Source: Sphaerobacter sp. (GTDB lineage: Bacteria; Chloroflexota; Chloroflexia; Thermomicrobiales; Thermomicrobiaceae). From it: DNA of 43,859 bases. A model generated the notes under the pieces. That model was not told the origin of the DNA. It did not search any database and was given only the letters and a program-made list of their open reading frames with translations. This document shows, piece after piece, positions 23,479-32,060 of this stretch. How positions within the stretch are numbered: position 1 is the stretch's first letter; each line of letters begins with the position of its first letter. Location of the stretch: NCBI GenBank assembly GCA_029961075.1, contig JASBVL010000030.1, forward strand, positions 1 to 43,859. Reading direction: 5' to 3'. The translations under genes were made by a program, and so were the position numbers.

Positions 23479-23925
23479 GTGTCCGCGCTCACCCGCACGA
23501 AGCCACGCGGGTTGGTGCGGCGGCTGCTCCGCCTGCCGATCCCGCTCGATGAGCGCTGGCTGGGCGGACTCCTCGGGCACCGCTTCCTGCTGCCCACCCA
23601 CCGCGGGCGGGCCAGCGGCCACCTCCACCAGACGGTGCTGGAGGGCCTGCGCTACGACCCGGCGACCAGGGAGTGCATCGTCGTCTCGGCCTGGGGGCCG
23701 CGCGCCGACTGGTACCGCAACCTCCAGGCAGGGCCCGCGGTGGAGGTGCGCACCGGACGGCTCCGCTACGCGCCCACCCACCGGGTGCTGGACCGCGACG
23801 AGGCGGCCGCGGTGCTTGCCCGGTGGGAGCGCGACCCCGCCGCCCGGCGGCGCATCCTCGACACCGCGCCGGTCGTTGCCTTCCGGCCGCGGGCGGGCGC
23901 GGGGCACCCCGCGCGCGACGGCTGA
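23479..23925 (+). CDS. deazaflavin (F420)-dependent nitroreductase/quinone reductase (DDN) family protein
   Basis: A 148-residue split-barrel protein. YDPATRECIVVSAWGPRADW and YRNLQAGPAVEVRTGRLRY are the characteristic segments of the DDN (F420H2-dependent reductase) family; the N-terminal PTHRGRASGHLHQTVLEGL forms the first strands. Members use F420H2 or FMN to reduce quinones or nitro compounds. Many Chloroflexota make F420, so the cofactor is plausible, but it is not shown. A GTG start at 23479 follows GGAGG. Neighbouring methyltransferase upstream, 31 bp apart. Confidence 0.8.
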   Translation: MSALTRTKPRGLVRRLLRLPIPLDERWLGGLLGHRFLLPTHRGRASGHLHQTVLEGLRYDPATRECIVVSAWGPRADWYRNLQAGPAVEVRTGRLRYAPTHRVLDRDEAAAVLARWERDPAARRRILDTAPVVAFRPRAGAGHPARDG

Positions 23926-23939
23926 GCCCTGACCCGCGC

Positions 23940-24590
23940 CTACCAGCGCGCCAGCACCGCCGGGTCGAACCCCTCCAGCGAGGGGAGGATCAGGTCGACG
24001 CGACGCAGCACGGCCGGGTCGGGCGGGTAGCGCTGGTTCGGCACGGCGATCACCCGCAGCCCGGCGGCCAGCGCCGCAGCGATGCCGGCGGTCGAGTCCT
24101 CGAAGGCGACTGCCTGCGCCGGTGCGACACCCAGCCGGTCGCAGGCCAGCAGGTAGACGTCGGGCGCGGGCTTCCCCTGGGCCACCTCGTCCGACGAGGC
24201 GATCGACTGGAAGCACTCAGCCACGCCCATCTCCGCCAGGACGAACCGGATGAGCCCGGGCGGCGAGGAAGAGGCGACCGCCAGCGGGTATGCGGCGGCC
24301 AGGGCCCGCACCGTCGTGATGGCGCCGGGCAGCAGCGGCAGGCGCTCGTGATAGAGCGCACGCATGCGGGCGATGATCGCCGCCGCGATCTCCTCCTCAC
24401 GCAGCGGGATCCCGAAGGCTTCGCGGAGGTAGCGCGACCACTGCCGGGTGTTGGCGCCCATGACCGCGCGCTGGTGCTCGTCGCCCCACCGCCCACCGTA
24501 GCGGGTCACCAACTCCCGGCGCGCCTGCTCCCAGTACTCCTCCGACTTCACGAGCAACCCATCGAGGTCGAACACCACGCCGCGGATCAC
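23940..24590 (-). CDS. HAD-superfamily phosphatase/phosphoglucomutase-like
   Basis: A 216-residue HAD hydrolase with a helical cap. Motif I is FDLDGLLVKSE (nucleophile Asp and acid/base Asp), motif II lies in LAVASSSPPGLIRF, the Lys is in GKPAPDVYLLACDRLG and motif IV is VAFEDSTAGIAAALAAG. The pattern resembles beta-phosphoglucomutase and sugar-phosphate phosphatases, the GKPAPD loop being typical. A GTG start at 24590 with GGAG 6 nt upstream is preferred, as no ATG precedes the first motif. It is convergent with the DDN gene, 14 bp away. The substrate is unknown. Confidence 0.85.
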   Translation of the reverse strand: MIRGVVFDLDGLLVKSEEYWEQARRELVTRYGGRWGDEHQRAVMGANTRQWSRYLREAFGIPLREEEIAAAIIARMRALYHERLPLLPGAITTVRALAAAYPLAVASSSPPGLIRFVLAEMGVAECFQSIASSDEVAQGKPAPDVYLLACDRLGVAPAQAVAFEDSTAGIAAALAAGLRVIAVPNQRYPPDPAVLRRVDLILPSLEGFDPAVLARW

Positions 24591-24679
24591 CCTGCACTCC
24601 CGTCGCGCTGCCGACGCCGCCGCCCGCCGCGCGGCGGCCGCGCCGACCGGGCGCACGTCCCGCGCCGCGGGTGAAGCGC

Positions 24680-24709
24680 TTGACGCTGTGGCATTACTCT
24701 TGACACAAT
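24680..24709 (+). promoter_or_regulatory. candidate promoter of the DUF433/DUF5615 pair
   Basis: TTGACG (24680-24685, five of six to the -35) lies 18 bp before CACAAT (24704-24709, four of six to the -10), 40 nt upstream of the antitoxin ATG. A second TTGACA (24700-24705) lacks a -10 at normal distance. Plausible but unproven. Confidence 0.4.
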
Positions 24710-24749
24710 TCCCTCTACGGCAGCGCTGACGGACACACAGGAGTCGATC

Positions 24750-25102
24750 ATGGTCCTCACCCAACACGAGCTCCACGATCTCGAGGCCCGCATTCTCCAG
24801 GCCAGTCCATCGGCTGCCGAGGCCGATAGCCTCATCGCGCGCTACATCGAGCCAAACCCCGCGCGGCCGGGGGTCGCGGAGGCTCGCCTCATCGAGTCCG
24901 GCGTGCCGGTGTGGGCGATCATCCCTACCACCTCGTTGAGAACGACCTGACTCGCGCCGCGATCGACTACGACGTGCCGGTGACCGCAGTGATGGCGGCG
25001 GTCCTCTACTACGCGCGACACAAGGCCGCAATCGACGCCCGCATCGCCGACAACGAGGCGCCGTCCACGCCGGACGAGTATGAGCGCGTTCTACCTCGAT
25101 AA
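24750..25102 (+). pseudogene. DUF433-type antitoxin gene, frameshifted
   Basis: The frame from ATG 24750 (AGGAG upstream) reads MVLTQHELHDLEARILQASP, then IARYIEPNPARPGVAEARLI and VPVWAII, exactly the N-terminal half of the DUF433 antitoxin family, before running into a TGA at about 24950. The rest lies one frame away: YHLVENDLTRAAIDYDVPVT, MAAVLYYARHKAAIDARIAD and EYERVLPR, ending at TAA 25100-25102. Losing one base near 24918-24926 (relatives have VWAIIGYH or similar) explains the break. Its end overlaps the toxin start as in intact loci. Sequencing error is possible. Confidence 0.78.
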
Positions 25103-25520
25103 TGACGTCCCCGTTGCGCTGGCCCGAATCTTGGACAGCCGCGGCCACGACGTCCTGACGACGCGGGCGATGGGGTTCCAGCTCGCGAGCGATCCCTTCC
25201 AACTGTGGTACGCCGCGCTGAGTGGGCGCACGCTGATCACGCACAACTGGAAGGACTTTCAACTGCTCCACGAGGCCTGGCGCGTGTGGTTCTCTCCCTT
25301 GCAGCGGCGGCCACCCCTCCCGGCCAGACTCGGGATCTGGCGGCTGAGGTCCCTGCGCCTTGTGCCACCCGCGCTCGACCATGCTGGGATCCTCGTCATC
25401 CCGCAAGGGTGGCCTCTCCAACTCCTGGCGAACGAGATCGACCGTTTCGTCGGCACCTTCCCCTCCCCCACCGGCCATCTGTGGCGACTCCGGTCCCACG
25501 GCTGGCAGCATGAACGCTAG
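25080..25520 (+). CDS. DUF5615 PIN-like toxin
   Basis: A 146-residue protein with the DUF5615 (Mut7-C/PIN-like) pattern: FYLDNDVPVALARILDSRGH at the start, DVLTTRAMGFQLASDPFQLW in the middle and GRTLITHNWKDFQLLHEAW. The first Asp pair and the ITHN...DF segment carry the acidic and Asn residues of the putative ribonuclease site. Usually found downstream of DUF433 antitoxins, as here; the ATG overlaps the antitoxin end by 23 bp. The frame is intact, although the antitoxin gene is frameshifted. The C-terminal 40 residues extend beyond the usual length (about 110) and include an RFVGTFPSPTGHLWRL tail. Confidence 0.8.
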   Translation: MSAFYLDNDVPVALARILDSRGHDVLTTRAMGFQLASDPFQLWYAALSGRTLITHNWKDFQLLHEAWRVWFSPLQRRPPLPARLGIWRLRSLRLVPPALDHAGILVIPQGWPLQLLANEIDRFVGTFPSPTGHLWRLRSHGWQHER

Positions 25521-25759
25521 CTGCCGCGGCCGCCGCCTCGACACGCGGGAGCGGACAAGCCGCTTCCCTACCGGACCGGGCCCCCGCCCTGGCGCAGCAG
25601 CCCCACGCGTCGTCACCGCCCGCCTCGGCAGTGCCGCGAAACGCTGGGCGGCGCGCGGCCCGGCCCGACCAGGGGGAACCGAGACGCCCCCGCAGCCCGG
25701 CCCCGGGTGCGCTATGATGGGGGCGAGGTCGCGCGGTGCCCCGGGGAAGGACGGCCGGG

Positions 25760-26713
25760 ATGCGGATCGTCTCGCTCGTGCCAAGCAACACCGAGATCTG
25801 CTTCGCGCTGGGCCTGGGTGATCACCTCATCGGCGTGACCCATGAGTGCGACTACCCGCCCGCAGCGCGGAGCCGGCCGCACGTCACCCGCAGCGTCCTC
25901 GCGGCTGAGGTCACCGACGGCGCCGAGATCGACCGGCGGATCAGCGAGCGGGCCCAGCAGGGCCAGTCGATCTACGAGCTGGACGTGCCGCTGCTGGAGC
26001 AGCTCGCCCCGGACCTGATCCTGACCCAGGAGCTGTGCATCGTCTGCGCCGTCGCCTACGAGGACGTGCTGACGATCGCCCAGCGGCTGCCCGGGCCGCC
26101 CCGGGTCGTCTCGATCGAGCCGCGCGGGGTGGACGAGATGCTGGAGTCCATCACGACGGTGGGCCGCCTCAGCGGGCGCACCGCGACGGCCGCGGCCGTG
26201 ACCGCCGCGCTGCGCCGCCGGATCGAGCACATCCGCGCGCAGGTCGCGCGCGAGCGGCCGCCGCGCCGCGTGGTCTGCCTGGAGTGGCTCGACCCGCCGA
26301 TGGTCGGCGGCCACTGGGTGCCCGAGATGGTGGCCCTGGCCGGTGGGCGGGACGTGCTGGGCCAGGCGGGGCAGCCGTCGGCCCGCGTCACCTGGGAGCA
26401 GATCCGCGAGGCCGCGCCGGAGGTCATCGTGCTCATGCCGTGCGGCTACGACCTCAGCGGCACGCTGGCCGAGGCGCAGCGGGCGGCGCGGGCCGGTGAG
26501 GTGCTGCCGCCGTTCCTCGACGAGATCCCGGCCGTGCGCGAGCGGCAGGTCTACGCGGTGGACGGCGCCGGCTATTTCAACCGGCCGGGGCCGCGGCTCG
26601 TCGGCGGGATCGAGATCCTCGCCGGGATCCTGCACCCCGAGCGCTTCGCCCGCAGCCGCCTGGCGGGCGCGGTGCAGCAGATTCGGCTGGAGACCGGGGA
26701 GCCGGTGGGGTGA
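25760..26713 (+). CDS. BtuF-like cobalamin/periplasmic-binding-fold protein without signal peptide
   Basis: A 317-residue type III substrate-binding protein (BtuF/FepB fold). MRIVSLVPSNTEICFALGLG is the characteristic first strand; IYELDVPLLEQLAPDLILTQ, VSIEPRGVDEMLESITTVGR and VCLEWLDPPMVGGHWVPEM follow as in cobalamin-binding members. There is no signal peptide or lipobox, so the protein should be cytosolic. That suits salvage-type or sensor homologues rather than classical ABC import. The ATG at 25760 has GGGGAAGGA upstream. It is followed after one base by an ECF S component, so the pair forms an operon. A TATGAT hexamer (25713-25718) may be the -10. Confidence 0.82.
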   Translation: MRIVSLVPSNTEICFALGLGDHLIGVTHECDYPPAARSRPHVTRSVLAAEVTDGAEIDRRISERAQQGQSIYELDVPLLEQLAPDLILTQELCIVCAVAYEDVLTIAQRLPGPPRVVSIEPRGVDEMLESITTVGRLSGRTATAAAVTAALRRRIEHIRAQVARERPPRRVVCLEWLDPPMVGGHWVPEMVALAGGRDVLGQAGQPSARVTWEQIREAAPEVIVLMPCGYDLSGTLAEAQRAARAGEVLPPFLDEIPAVRERQVYAVDGAGYFNRPGPRLVGGIEILAGILHPERFARSRLAGAVQQIRLETGEPVG

Positions 26714-26714
26714 C

Positions 26715-27539
26715 ATGGTGATGGAGCAGGTGGCACCGCCACGGCGCCGCGGCTCGCCGGTGATCTGGGCGGCGAGCCTGGCCGGGGTCCTCACCTTCAC
26801 CTACCCCTTCGTCCTCCCGCTGCTGGGGCAGCCGCGGCGGCTCAGCGGGCGCGGCATCGAGGTGCCGCTCCTCTTCGCCCTGCTCGCCGTCGTCTGCCTC
26901 GTGACCATCCTGCTCGAGGTCCAGGCCGGGGCCACCCAGCGCGGCGCGGCCACGTCGAAGATGGTGGCCTTTCTCGGGGTGCTGGTGGCCGTGAACGCCG
27001 CGCTGCGCCTGATCCCCAGCCTGCTGGGCGCGTCGCCGATCTTCCTGCTCATCATCCTGGTGGGCTTCGCCTACGGGGCCGACTTCGGCTTCCTGATGGG
27101 CGCGCTGACCCTGCTCGTCTCCGCCTTCATCACCGGGGGTCTCGGCCCCTGGCTCCCGTTCCAGATGCTGGTCGCGGGCTGGGTGGGGATGAGCGCCGGC
27201 TGGCTCCCGCGGCTGGGCGGCCGACGGGAGATCGCGCTGCTGGCCGTCTTCGGCGCGGTCTGGGGGCTGCTCTTCGGGGCCATCATGAACCTCTACTCCT
27301 GGCCCTTCGCCGCGCCCGGGCTGGAGCAGCCGGCCGGGCTGTACTGGGTGCCGGGGATGTCGGCCGCGGAGACGCTGCGCACCTACGCGCGCTTCTATCT
27401 GGTCACCTCGCTCGGCTACGACCTGTTCCGCTCCGTCGCCAACGTCGTGCTGGTGGTGCTCGTGGCTCGCCCGGTGCTGGCGCTCCTCGATCACTGCTAC
27501 GCGCGCTTCACCTGGCAGCCGTGGCTGGCGGAGGCGTGA
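26715..27539 (+). CDS. ECF transporter S component (probably vitamin or cobalamin type)
   Basis: A 274-residue integral membrane protein with about six hydrophobic segments: a first TM at VIWAASLAGVLTFTYPFVLP, further ones at LLFALLAVVCLVTILLEV, VAFLGVLVAVNAALRLIPSL, FLLIILVGFAYGADFGFL and a later WGLLFGAIMNLYSW. The AALRL and YGADFGFLMGALT segments resemble S components of energy-coupling factor transporters. The ATG at 26715 overlaps the end region of the BtuF-like gene (stop at 26711-26713). The energising A, A' and T subunits are not in the window. Cobalamin specificity is inferred only from the BtuF-like neighbour. Confidence 0.75.
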   Translation: MVMEQVAPPRRRGSPVIWAASLAGVLTFTYPFVLPLLGQPRRLSGRGIEVPLLFALLAVVCLVTILLEVQAGATQRGAATSKMVAFLGVLVAVNAALRLIPSLLGASPIFLLIILVGFAYGADFGFLMGALTLLVSAFITGGLGPWLPFQMLVAGWVGMSAGWLPRLGGRREIALLAVFGAVWGLLFGAIMNLYSWPFAAPGLEQPAGLYWVPGMSAAETLRTYARFYLVTSLGYDLFRSVANVVLVVLVARPVLALLDHCYARFTWQPWLAEA

Positions 27540-27655
27540 GGCGCAGCCTGGCATAGAATGTGCGAACGAATGCCCCTACGCGGGCGGCGCAGGGGTGCGT
27601 TGGCCCTGCGCCAGGTGAGCGCGCGGAGGCTGCTCGAAGGGGAAGGGGAAGGATC

Positions 27656-30600
27656 GTGCCGGAGCGACGTGTCGCAGGGCACGAAGAGATGGCGCGCGCC
27701 GGCGCGACACGTGAAGCGCCGCTCCGGTTCCTCGCGGAGGCCAGCGTCGCCCTGGCCGGCACACTCGACTACCGCGCCACCCTCGCCACGGTGGCCCGCC
27801 TGGCCATCCCCGTGCTCGGGGACCTCTGCGTGGTCTACCTGCTGACGGCCGATGGGCGGCTCCAGCGGGTCGCGGCCGCGCATGCCGACCCGGCCAAGGA
27901 GCCCCTGGCGCGGCGCATGCAGGAGCGCGTGGTGAGCCGCCCCGACGCGCCCTCCGGCCCGGCCCACGTGCTGCGCACCCTGCGCACCGCCTTCTACCCG
28001 CGCATCACCGAGGACATGCACCGCGCCGTCATCGCCGACCCCGAGCACCTGGCGGACGTGCTCGCGCTCGGCATCCGCGCCAGCATCGTCGTCCCCCTCC
28101 TCGCCCGCGCTCGCCCCCTCGGCGTCATCTCCTTCATCCTCACCGAGCCCGGCCGGGAGTACGGCCCCGACGACGTGGCGCTGGCCGAAGCGCTCGCCCA
28201 GCGGGTCGCCCTCGCCGTCGACAACGCGCTCCTCCACCGGGAACTGCAGCAGGCGGTCCGGCGCCAGGCGGAGTCGCACGCACTGCTCGACACGCTCTTC
28301 GCCAGCACGCCCGTGGGCCTGGCGCTGCTCGACCGCGACGGCCGCTACCTCCGCGTGAACGACGCGCTCTCCCGCCTGACCGGGGTGCCGGCCGCGGCGC
28401 ACCTGGGCCGCACGGTGCGCGACGTCCTGGGAGACCTCGCGACCGAGATCGAGCCGCGGATCCGGCACGTGCTGGACACCGGCGAGACGCTCACCAACGT
28501 GGAGCTCACCGAGGCGCCCCGTGCCTGGCTCGCCAGCTACTTCCCGCTGCGCGCCGCCGATGGGCAGGTGACCGGCCTCGGCATCACCACGGTGGAGATC
28601 ACCGAGCAGAAGCGCGCCGAGCGCGAGCGGGAGCGCCTGCTGACCCAGCTCGAGGCGGAGCGAGCCCGCCTGGAGACGGTGCTCCAGCAGATGCCGGCCG
28701 GCGTCCTCATCGCCGACGCCCCCGCCGGCCGGCTGATCCTCGCCAACGCGCAGGCCGAGCGCATCTGGCGGCTTCCGTTTCTGCCGGCCGCCAGCATGCA
28801 CGAATGGGAGGCGGTCGGCTACCGTGCGCTCCACCCGGATGGCCGCCCCTATCGACCGGAGGAGTCGCCGCTGGCGCGGGCCATCAGCCGCGGCGAGACG
28901 ATCGCCGGGGAAGAGACCCAGATCGTGCGCGGCGACGGGACCACGGGCAGCATCCGGATCGACGCGGCGCCGATCCGGGGCCGAAACGGGGAGATCGAGG
29001 CCGGGGTGGTCTCCTTCATCGACATCACCGAGCAGCGCCGCGTGGAGGAGCACACCCGCTACCTTGCCGAGATCGGGGAGCTGCTCGCCTCCTCGCTCGA
29101 CTGGGACGCGACGCTCCAGCGCGTCGCGCAGTTGGCCGTTCCGCGACTGGCCGATTGGTGCCTCATCGACGTCGTCGCCGAGGACGGCACCCCGTCCCGG
29201 CTGGCCATCGCCCACGCGGACCCCGACAAGGTACGGTGGGCGCGGGAGATCGAGCGACGGTACCCGTTCGACCCGGAGGCGCCGCCTGGGCTGGCGCAGG
29301 TGCTCCGCACCGGCGAGCCGGCGTTCTACCCCGAGATCACCGAGGCGATGCTGGCGGCCAACAGCCGCGACGCGGAGCACCTCCGCATCCAGCGGGAGAT
29401 CGGCTACCGCTCCGGGATCGTGGTGCCGCTGCAGGCACGCGGCCGCATCCTCGGGGCGATCACGCTGGTGATGGCCGAGTCCAACCGGCGCTACACCGAG
29501 CGCGACCTGGACTTCGCAAAGGAGGTGGCCCGCCGCGCGGCGCTGGCCGTCGACAACGCCCGGCTCTACGCCGCGGAGCGGCGGGCCCGGGTTGCCGCAG
29601 AGCGGGCGGCGACGCGCATCGCGCAGATCCAGTCGCTCACGGCCGCGCTCGGCGCCACCCTGACCCCCCGTGAGATCGCCGTGGTCACCACCAGCGCGGA
29701 GTTGGCGGCCCTCGGGATCCGCAGCAGCATCATCACGGCGCTGGCGGACGACGGCGCCACGCTCGAGGTATTGGCCGCGGTCGGCTACCCGGAGGGGTGG
29801 GGCGAGCGCTGGCGCCGCATGCCGTGCGACAGCCGCCTGCCCCTGGCCGACGCCGCGCGCAGGGGGACGCCGGTCTTCCTCCCATCGCGGACCGCCATGG
29901 CGGCGCACTACCCGGCGGTCGCCGCCGACCCCGACGGTGCCGCCGATGCGGCGTTCGCCGCCCTCCCGCTGATCGTGGAGGGGCGGAGCCTCGGTGTGCT
30001 CGGCCTGGGCTTCGCCACGCCCCAGGCCTTCGACGAGGAAGACCGCGCCTTCCTGCTGGCGTTGGCCCGCCAGTGCGCCCACGCGCTGGAGCGCGCCCGC
30101 CTCTACCAGGCGGCGCAAGACGCGCGGTCCACCGCGGAGGCGGCCCGGCGCCGGCAGACGTTCCTCGCGCAAGCCAGCTCGATCCTCTCCTCATCGCTCG
30201 ACTACGCGCAGACCCTGCGCTCGGTGGCCGAGATGGCGGTGCCCGACTTCGCCGACTGGTGCATCGTCCGCATCCTCGAGGCGGACGGCACGCTGCGCCA
30301 CCTGGTCATCGCGCATCAGGACGCGGAACGGCGGGAGCGGATCCACCAGGCCTACCGGCGCCGGGCGCCGCGCTACGTCCGCCCGCACCCGATCGCCGAG
30401 GCGCTGGAGGGGAACGTGCCGATCCTGCGGACCGACCTCACCGACGTCGACTGGGCTGCGATGGCCAGCGACGCCGAGCACCTCGAGCTGCTGCGCATCG
30501 TCGCCCCCCGCTCGGTCATCGTCGTGCCGCTGATGGCGCGCGGGCACCGGCTCGGCTTGATCTCCTTCATCTGCGCGGACTCCCTCCGGCGCTACGACGC

Positions 30601-31981
30601 GGACGACCTCACGCTGGCGCAGGAGCTCGCCCACCGGGCTGCGGTGGCCGTCGACAACGCCGTGCTGTTCCAGACGGCACAGGCGGCGGAGGAGAGCAGC
30701 CGCCGGCAGGCGGAGCGGAAGGCCGCGCTCGCCGCGGCCTCCAGCGCCTTCGCCGAGGCCAGCCTCGACCTCCCGACCGTGCTGGCGACCGTCACCCAGC
30801 GGATCGCCGAGCTGGTGGGCGACGGTTGCCTGATCCGCCTGCTCGTGAGCGGCAGCGAGGAGACGATGGTCCTGGCGCCGGGGGCGCTCTATCACCCCGA
30901 CCCGGAGGCGCGGGCCCTGGCCCCCTCCCTGCTCGAATCGATCGAGCACTCCGCCATCGCCGCGCTGCACCGCGAGGCGCTGGGCGGGGGACAGCCCGTC
31001 CTGCTCCACTTCCGGGATCAGGCGGAGTTCCGCCGCGTCATGAGCCCGGAGTACCACGTGTACGCGGAGCGCTTCCGGCTCCACAGCTTGCTCACCGTGC
31101 CGCTCCACGTGCGCGGCAGCACGATCGGCACGCTCGTCCTGTGGCGCGACCGCACCCCGCAGCCCTTCACCCCGGAGGACGTCACCTTCGTCCGGGACCT
31201 GGCCGGGCCCGCCGCGCTCGCCATCGAGAACGCGCGCCTGTACCGCGAAGCCCAATCGGCGGTCCGTGCCCGGGAGGACTTCCTCTCCACCGCCTCACAC
31301 GAGCTGCGGACGCCCCTGACCACCGTGAAGGGCTACGGGCAACTGCTCCTGCGCTTCCTCCGGCAGCCGACGGCCGACCGGCAGCACCTCGTCAAGCTGG
31401 CCACCCACCTGTGCGAGCAGATCAACCGCTTTGAGACGCTCGTCAACGATCTCCTCGACGTCTCGCGCATCCAGCAGGGCCGGCTGGAGCTGCGTCCCCA
31501 GCCGATGGATCTGAGCGAATTGGCCGGCGCCGTGCTTCGCCGCTTCGAGGAGTCGCCCGAGCGCACCCCCGCGCACCGGCTGACCCTCGACGCGCCCGAG
31601 CCAATCGAGGGGCACTGGGACCCAGGCCGGCTCGATCAGGTGCTGACCAATCTCATCTCCAACGCCCTGAAGTTCTCGCCCAACGGCGGCGAGGTCCGGG
31701 TCACCGTCCGGCGCCGGGCGGACATGGCGGAGGTCGCGGTGCGCGACGAGGGCATCGGTATCCCCCTCGAGGAGCAGGGGCTGCTCTTCCAGCCCTTCGC
31801 GCGCTCCCACCGGGCCCGGCGCGAGATCGGGGGAACCGGCCTGGGCCTCTTCATCGCCCGGCAGATCGCCGAGCAGCACGGCGGGACCATCACCCTGGAG
31901 AGCGCGGACGGCGCCGGCTCCACCTTCACCCTCCGCCTGCCGCTGATGCCGGCGCCCGCACGCGCGACAAGCGGCGAGTAG
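27656..31981 (+). CDS. giant soluble sensor histidine kinase with five GAF and two PAS domains
   Basis: A 1441-residue kinase without transmembrane segments. In order: GAF1 (about 12-195), PAS1 (205-325, LLDTLFASTPVGLALLDRDG), PAS2 (340-460, VLQQMPAGVLIADAPAGR), GAF2 (470-640), GAF3 (655-815), GAF4 (838-1005), GAF5 (1025-1200), HisKA with phosphoacceptor His1215 in SHELRTPL, and HATPase_c with LISNALKFSP (N box), DEGIGI and GGTGLGLF. GAF1, GAF2 and GAF4 share near-identical openings such as SSLDYAQTLRSVAEMAVPDF, pointing to internal duplication. A GTG start at 27656, after GGAAGGGGAAGGA, is chosen over an ATG at 27689. No response regulator is adjacent. Ligands are unknown. Confidence 0.9.
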   Translation: MPERRVAGHEEMARAGATREAPLRFLAEASVALAGTLDYRATLATVARLAIPVLGDLCVVYLLTADGRLQRVAAAHADPAKEPLARRMQERVVSRPDAPSGPAHVLRTLRTAFYPRITEDMHRAVIADPEHLADVLALGIRASIVVPLLARARPLGVISFILTEPGREYGPDDVALAEALAQRVALAVDNALLHRELQQAVRRQAESHALLDTLFASTPVGLALLDRDGRYLRVNDALSRLTGVPAAAHLGRTVRDVLGDLATEIEPRIRHVLDTGETLTNVELTEAPRAWLASYFPLRAADGQVTGLGITTVEITEQKRAERERERLLTQLEAERARLETVLQQMPAGVLIADAPAGRLILANAQAERIWRLPFLPAASMHEWEAVGYRALHPDGRPYRPEESPLARAISRGETIAGEETQIVRGDGTTGSIRIDAAPIRGRNGEIEAGVVSFIDITEQRRVEEHTRYLAEIGELLASSLDWDATLQRVAQLAVPRLADWCLIDVVAEDGTPSRLAIAHADPDKVRWAREIERRYPFDPEAPPGLAQVLRTGEPAFYPEITEAMLAANSRDAEHLRIQREIGYRSGIVVPLQARGRILGAITLVMAESNRRYTERDLDFAKEVARRAALAVDNARLYAAERRARVAAERAATRIAQIQSLTAALGATLTPREIAVVTTSAELAALGIRSSIITALADDGATLEVLAAVGYPEGWGERWRRMPCDSRLPLADAARRGTPVFLPSRTAMAAHYPAVAADPDGAADAAFAALPLIVEGRSLGVLGLGFATPQAFDEEDRAFLLALARQCAHALERARLYQAAQDARSTAEAARRRQTFLAQASSILSSSLDYAQTLRSVAEMAVPDFADWCIVRILEADGTLRHLVIAHQDAERRERIHQAYRRRAPRYVRPHPIAEALEGNVPILRTDLTDVDWAAMASDAEHLELLRIVAPRSVIVVPLMARGHRLGLISFICADSLRRYDADDLTLAQELAHRAAVAVDNAVLFQTAQAAEESSRRQAERKAALAAASSAFAEASLDLPTVLATVTQRIAELVGDGCLIRLLVSGSEETMVLAPGALYHPDPEARALAPSLLESIEHSAIAALHREALGGGQPVLLHFRDQAEFRRVMSPEYHVYAERFRLHSLLTVPLHVRGSTIGTLVLWRDRTPQPFTPEDVTFVRDLAGPAALAIENARLYREAQSAVRAREDFLSTASHELRTPLTTVKGYGQLLLRFLRQPTADRQHLVKLATHLCEQINRFETLVNDLLDVSRIQQGRLELRPQPMDLSELAGAVLRRFEESPERTPAHRLTLDAPEPIEGHWDPGRLDQVLTNLISNALKFSPNGGEVRVTVRRRADMAEVAVRDEGIGIPLEEQGLLFQPFARSHRARREIGGTGLGLFIARQIAEQHGGTITLESADGAGSTFTLRLPLMPAPARATSGE

Positions 31982-32060
31982 CGCCCCCCGCTCGCCACCG
32001 CGGGGTAATCGTTGCCGGGCTGCGCCGCACGTCCCGGGCGGGGTCTGCCCGCGTCGGCGG

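Noticed and set aside
25521..25759. Cobalamin riboswitch before the BtuF-like gene
   Set aside because: The B12 box and other conserved blocks are not present on the plus strand; only a chance GGCACTG-like match on the wrong strand.
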